DNA of 23,757 nucleotides from Ectocarpus siliculosus (taxonomy: Eukaryota > Sar > Phaeophyceae > Ectocarpales > Ectocarpaceae): positions 3,202,418-3,226,174 of the forward strand of contig FN649729.1 in NCBI GenBank assembly GCA_000310025.1, given 5' to 3'. The notes under the pieces are model-generated. The model was given only the letters and a program-made list of their open reading frames with translations. It did not search any database and was not told where the DNA came from. A program made the position numbers and the translations under genes. Shown here one piece after another: positions 21,875-23,757 of this stretch (position 1 is its first letter; each line of letters starts with the position of its first letter).

Positions 21875-22063
21875 TCTCTCCGCCTTGTCCCATTATCTTC
21901 TTACGTTGTCGGCGACGTCAGCCACCAGCTCCTCCACGAGGAACTTGTGCATGGCCTCGAACGACTTCTTGGGGTCGCCCGGCAGCTCGCGGGGGTAGAC
22001 GACCAAGGCCGAGTCCTCCACGGCGAGCCCTTGCCCCGACGACGACGAAGCACCGCTCGATCC
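16017..22063 (-). CDS. FPS: Farnesyl diphosphate synthase (first exon not resolved)
   Basis: The enzyme condenses IPP with DMAPP and then geranyl diphosphate to give farnesyl diphosphate. Nine exons: 22063-21905, 21426-21280, 20899-20783, 20552-20490, 19994-19855, 19313-19103, 18050-17931, 17286-17164, 16061-16017. They sum to 1125 nt (374 residues plus TGA). All introns are phase 0 except intron 5 (phase 2), and phases agree. Counting from the first exon here: GGKMNRG in exon 2; first Asp-rich motif DDVMD at 124-128, then [21 protein letters not shown]; second Asp-rich motif DDYLD at 265-269, then [12 protein letters not shown]-terminus KIYKRSK. Phe at positions -5 and -4 before the first motif is the eukaryotic C15-product pattern. 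Intron 5 begins with GC. The 5' exon with ATG is missing from this model; it lies in 22064-22919 or the gene continues into 22920-23679. An internal Met (residue 38) is a poor start. Confidence 0.96.
16270..16291. repeat. AC dinucleotide microsatellite
   Basis: About eleven AC/CA units in FPS intron 8. Confidence 0.95.
16737..16803. repeat. Poly-A and CA/CGCA microsatellite
   Basis: An A run (16735-16750) continues directly into CA repeats with interspersed CGCACA units up to 16803, within FPS intron 8. The order A-run then CA resembles a retroelement tail but no element body is evident upstream. Confidence 0.9.
16989..17094 (+). mobile_element. Short poly-C-tailed element (copy B) in FPS intron 8
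   Basis: It aligns with copy A from TCCTGTGGGAACAATACC through GTCCTCTCGAGGAC, GACGCGTGGTAAATGGTC, CTAAGGCATGCAAAAC and GGTACG, to a C-rich tail. It is antisense to the FPS transcript. The tail (CCCCAACCGCCGCCCCCCCC) is interrupted, which suggests an older copy than A. Copy C follows immediately. Confidence 0.8.
17095..17153 (+). mobile_element. Short poly-C-tailed element (copy C), 3' end only
   Basis: Positions 17099-17140 read AATGGTC-TAAC, GACTACGGCA and TATGAGTAC, followed by a C-rich tail. This is closer to the LINE 3' end (AATGGTCAAATGACTACGGC ... AATGAGTAC) than to copies A and B. It abuts the tail of copy B, and its own tail ends about 10 bp from the FPS exon 8 donor site (17163-17162). 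Confidence 0.72.
17709..17793. repeat. 42/43-bp tandem duplication in FPS intron 7
   Basis: Two consecutive units beginning CGACAA-CCGCTTGGTTGGA and ending GAAAAACAGCAACG occupy 17709-17750 and 17751-17793. They differ by one inserted A and one T/C change. Confidence 0.92.
18149..18183. repeat. CTG trinucleotide repeat in FPS intron 6
   Basis: About eleven TGC/CTG units with one TTG interruption lie roughly 100 bp from the exon 7 acceptor. They are intronic and not translated. Confidence 0.95.
18888..19075. repeat. Diverged direct repeat in FPS intron 6
   Basis: CAACAACGCGGGTATCTAG followed by AAACACGCTTC and AGAGCCGTT (from about 18888) is matched by CAACACCGCGGGTGCATGTAG, AAACGCTTC and AGAGCCGTC (from about 19028). 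Spacing is about 140 bp. The copies differ by substitutions and indels. Confidence 0.6.
19320..19393 (-). mobile_element. Short poly-C-tailed element (copy D) beside FPS exon 6
   Basis: On the minus strand this reads CCTCGAAGACGC, TGGTCTAACAGCTCAAGCATGC, AAAC, ATGATTGCG and then a C-rich tail CCCCCCACCCCCACCCCC. The order matches copies A and B, with more divergence. The tail is followed within a few bases by TCTGCAG, the acceptor of FPS exon 6 (19313). The element is in the same orientation as the FPS transcript. Confidence 0.7.
19650..19854. repeat. Pyrimidine-rich low-complexity tract in FPS intron 5
   Basis: TCTC, TGTCTC and TGTCC motifs dominate the plus strand for about 200 bp, so the transcript strand is purine-rich directly downstream of the GC donor at 19854-19853. 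Confidence 0.9.
19853..19854 (-). other. Non-canonical GC splice donor of FPS intron 5
   Basis: Exon 5 ends ACC-AG and the intron begins GCAAGA, which fits the known consensus of GC-AG introns (AG/GCAAG). The acceptor at exon 6 is CTCTGCAG/GTT. The phase-2 split codon becomes AGG (Arg), giving SDLTRFTPVRY, which matches the family. I see no GT nearby on the transcript strand that would keep the frame. Confidence 0.88.
20560..20587. repeat. AG microsatellite acting as pyrimidine tract of FPS exon 4 acceptor
   Basis: The plus-strand AG run is a CT run on the transcript strand. It ends about 8 bp before the acceptor CCGAGAAG/GTG of exon 4. Its length sets the pyrimidine tract of this intron. 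Confidence 0.9.
20938..21055. repeat. Imperfect tandem repeat of about 70 bp in FPS intron 2
   Basis: CATTTTTTCATCGACACCTTG ... GTCAACGCACCTCTT (from 20938) is matched by CATTTTCCCATTGACAACTTG ... GTCAACGCACCTCTT (from about 21009). The first copy directly abuts a G-rich run at 20913-20936 (C-rich on the transcript strand). Confidence 0.8.
21831..21880. repeat. TC microsatellite in FPS intron 1
   Basis: About 25 TC units with two interruptions start 25 bp downstream of the exon 1 donor; on the transcript strand it is a GA run. It produces a long plus-strand open frame (21746-22666) that is an artefact of repeat composition. Confidence 0.95.
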
Positions 22064-22158
22064 CTGTCAAACACAATCAGAGAGAGGGAGACAGAGAAAA
22101 GAGATATAGGCACAAAGAGAGAGGTGCGGGAGGGGGGAGAAGAGATAAACAGGCAGAG

Positions 22159-22183
22159 GGAGAGAGAGAGAGAGAGAGAGAGA
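22159..22183. repeat. AG microsatellite upstream of FPS exon 1 acceptor
   Basis: On the transcript strand this is a CT run about 100 bp before the TTTGACAG acceptor at 22064-22066, within a longer pyrimidine-rich stretch. Confidence 0.9.
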
Positions 22184-22612
22184 AGAGAGAATGAAAGAGC
22201 AAGAAGGCGGCAGGCAACAAAGCGACAGAGCAGTGAATCATCGTCGGTGAGCACGGAAGGGATCGGATCACACGCAGAGTGCGCACACCGTAAGCAACAC
22301 CAAAGGATATCCAAAATTTCATACACATCAACCAAGAAGGGGGGGGGGGGGGGGCACCGCAATCACGGCCGCAGGGAAGCAACCGAGCGGAGCGGAGCGA
22401 GCGGCATGGGCAGACAAGGCGGGTCGGCAGAGAGGAGCAGGGCGGAGAGAAAACACCGCTACAACCTGCGGTTACACGACGGCTGTCGGGAGACGCAACA
22501 AAAACATACCGAGCCAGCCAGCGAGGCAAAGCGGAGAACACAAGCAAGATCCAAGGCAGGGCGTGATGGGCGAGCAGCAGCCGGGAGCAGCCAACAGAAA
22601 GGTCGGCGTGCT

Positions 22613-22651
22613 ACAAGACAAGACAAGACAAGACAAGACAAGACAAGACAG
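22613..22651. repeat. ACAAG pentanucleotide repeat
   Basis: About eight consecutive ACAAG units with no visible interruption. Confidence 0.95.
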
Positions 22652-22919
22652 ATATCCTGCAGGTGACACAAGACACCACACCCCCCTTGGGCCGACTTTC
22701 GAAGCTCGATTTCTCCACACCACAAGCGGCGGCGTCGAAAATGGCGGCGTTGGGGCCGTCTCGACGGGACCTCCCCGTAAAACGCATCGTTTCATTGATG
22801 GATCATCTCCATACCGTGGAGGCATCGAGCTCCGGAAATACGTCCAGAGGGTGCGGTATCACACGTAATCTCGTGTCACCTACGGTAGTAGTAGGCACGC
22901 AGTTTGTCCCGTACCGCAC

Positions 22920-23679
22920 CTTCGAGCTCCCAGGGGAGACCCTGGCCAGGGCGTAGGAGAAGGCCACCGCCAACACCGCGAACGCGTACTTGGCCAGCTC
23001 GTCGAACTCGCAGAAGCACTCCCAAGCCTGTTTTTTTTTTTTTTCCGTCGTGTTTTCGTAACACAGCAGTGGCGGCAAACCACGGCGGAGGGAAGGGGGG
23101 CAGCAGGGGGATGATTGGTGGACGTCCCTGAAGGCAAGCGGATGTAGCAGCAGCGGGCAAAACCGCAGAGGCAAATAACGGTTGCGTCTGCGTACAAGTC
23201 ATTTATCCCAGGGCAGCCAGCTACAAGCTAGCTCTTTTGTGTGCATGTGCAGGAAGATGATGGTAGTGGCACTTCACCGCACGTACAGATGCCACCGTGT
23301 GCCCGCGCCCCATTGAAGATCTAGCTTGCAATACGTCCAACTGGTCGGGAAGGCAATCTTGCTTCCAAAGGCGACAAATTCGCGCTCACCACACAACCAA
23401 CAAAAATATCGCCACCACCACCACCGCCACCGCCGCCGCCACCGACAGCAACGAGGACCGCACCTTTCCAATGTTCTCCTCCTGGTACAGGAAGTACGCG
23501 GCGCCCCCCGCCGCGAGCGTGAGGTAGATCGGCAGCACCTGGCCGGAGGCCGTGGCGGCGCCGAAGTAGAGGGTCACGCCCCACTGCACGGCCATCATCG
23601 CGCCCACCACCAGGATCACCGGCCACGCCTGGTCCAGGATCTCGCTGGCCTGGTCCGCGAAAGGCTCGTCCGTTGCGCC
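22920..23679 (-). CDS. Unrecognised membrane protein, two exons, partial
   Basis: Two minus-strand exons are proposed: about 23679-23464 and 23027-22920. The first reads ATDEPFADQASEILDQAWP, then two hydrophobic stretches (PVILVVGAMMAVQWGVTLYF and VLPIYLTLAAGGAAYFLYQ), ending EENIGK at the donor GTGCGG. The second is 36 codons, with WECFCEFDELAKY and a third hydrophobic stretch (YAFAVLAVAFSYALARV), ending SPGSSK at a possible donor GTGCGG. Both exons are phase 0 at each end. The open frame continues upstream through a Ser/Pro-rich stretch towards the G20 run at 23725-23744 and the window edge, so the start is not visible. The exon 2 acceptor is odd, with poly-A rather than pyrimidines before AACAG. 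It may be the 3' end of a separate gene or, by phase, could splice to FPS exon 1. I do not recognise the family. Confidence 0.45.
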
Positions 23680-23724
23680 GGGTCTTTTCTCGCGAGGAGG
23701 AGGCGACAGGGTGGTAGACGTCGA

Positions 23725-23744
23725 GGGGGGGGGGGGGGGGGGGG
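23725..23744. repeat. G20 homopolymer at the right edge
   Basis: Twenty consecutive G, followed after a few bases by another G run at the end of the window. Such tracts are prone to length error in sequencing and assembly. Confidence 0.95.
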
Positions 23745-23757
23745 TTGGAAGGGGGGG

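Larger units (their letters stand above)
22064..22919. other. Region upstream of the first supported FPS exon
   Basis: This 856-bp stretch either contains the FPS start exon and promoter or is an intron joining FPS to the two exons at 22920-23679. Minus-strand ATG codons occur near 22801-22783, 22508, 22406, 22333 and 22240. The one near 22789 opens an arginine-rich frame reading MKRCVLRGGPVETAP that could be a targeting peptide. None has a decisive phase-0 donor. Other contents are AG repeats (22159-22183), a G18 run (22338-22355) and a pentanucleotide repeat (22613-22651). Confidence 0.5.

Noticed and set aside
21746-22666. 306-codon open frame on the plus strand
   Set aside because: It is antisense to FPS exon 1 and runs through TC/AG microsatellites and the ACAAG repeat. 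Composition alone keeps it open and it has no recognisable domain.
1-23757. CRISPR array, operon or prokaryotic features
   Set aside because: Repeats are adjacent tandem copies without unique spacers, genes are spliced, and no prokaryotic signals are seen.

Overview
This window is eukaryotic nuclear DNA. Coding sequence is split into short exons joined by GT-AG introns of about 230-1350 bp, simple-sequence repeats and G/C homopolymers are abundant, and retroelement pieces lie in introns and spacers. The mix of genes (a DM10 ciliary-type protein, a secreted WSC protein with an expansin module, a eukaryotic farnesyl diphosphate synthase) and the intron density suggest a stramenopile, most likely a brown alga. 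That placement is inference, because no ribosomal or organellar marker is present. Every host gene found lies on the minus strand, so the window reads right to left in gene order.

Right to left: (1) 22920-23679, two exons encoding three membrane segments, unrecognised, either a separate gene cut by the window edge or the 5' part of the next gene. (2) 16017-22063, nine exons of farnesyl diphosphate synthase with both Asp-rich motifs, the C-terminus intact and the ATG exon unresolved. (3) 12451-16016, spacer with a 155-bp tandem duplication and retroelement copies. (4) 7822-12450, a complete eight-exon gene for a 494-residue secreted protein: signal peptide, two WSC domains, a TPEP-repeat linker, and a two-domain expansin-like module. 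(5) 4915-7821, spacer with tandem repeats. (6) 3331-4914, the first three exons of a DM10-domain protein; the rest lies beyond a LINE and probably outside the window. (7) 235-2962, a 5'-truncated non-LTR retrotransposon sitting in the downstream part of the DM10 gene and itself carrying a 185-bp SINE-like insertion.

The three main gene models were assembled by hand. Exon phases agree at every junction, which is strong internal support: the WSC-expansin exons sum to 1485 nt (494 codons plus stop), the nine FPS exons to 1125 nt (374 codons plus stop), and the three DM10 exons to 618 nt (206 codons).

The genes do not form a pathway. The points of most interest are the WSC-expansin architecture, a GC-AG intron in the FPS gene, a possible membrane-anchored FPS, two short retroelement families (one with a CAA-repeat tail, one with a poly-C tail and the same 3' end as the LINE), and a poly-C-tailed copy lying where the FPS gene needs a polypyrimidine tract.
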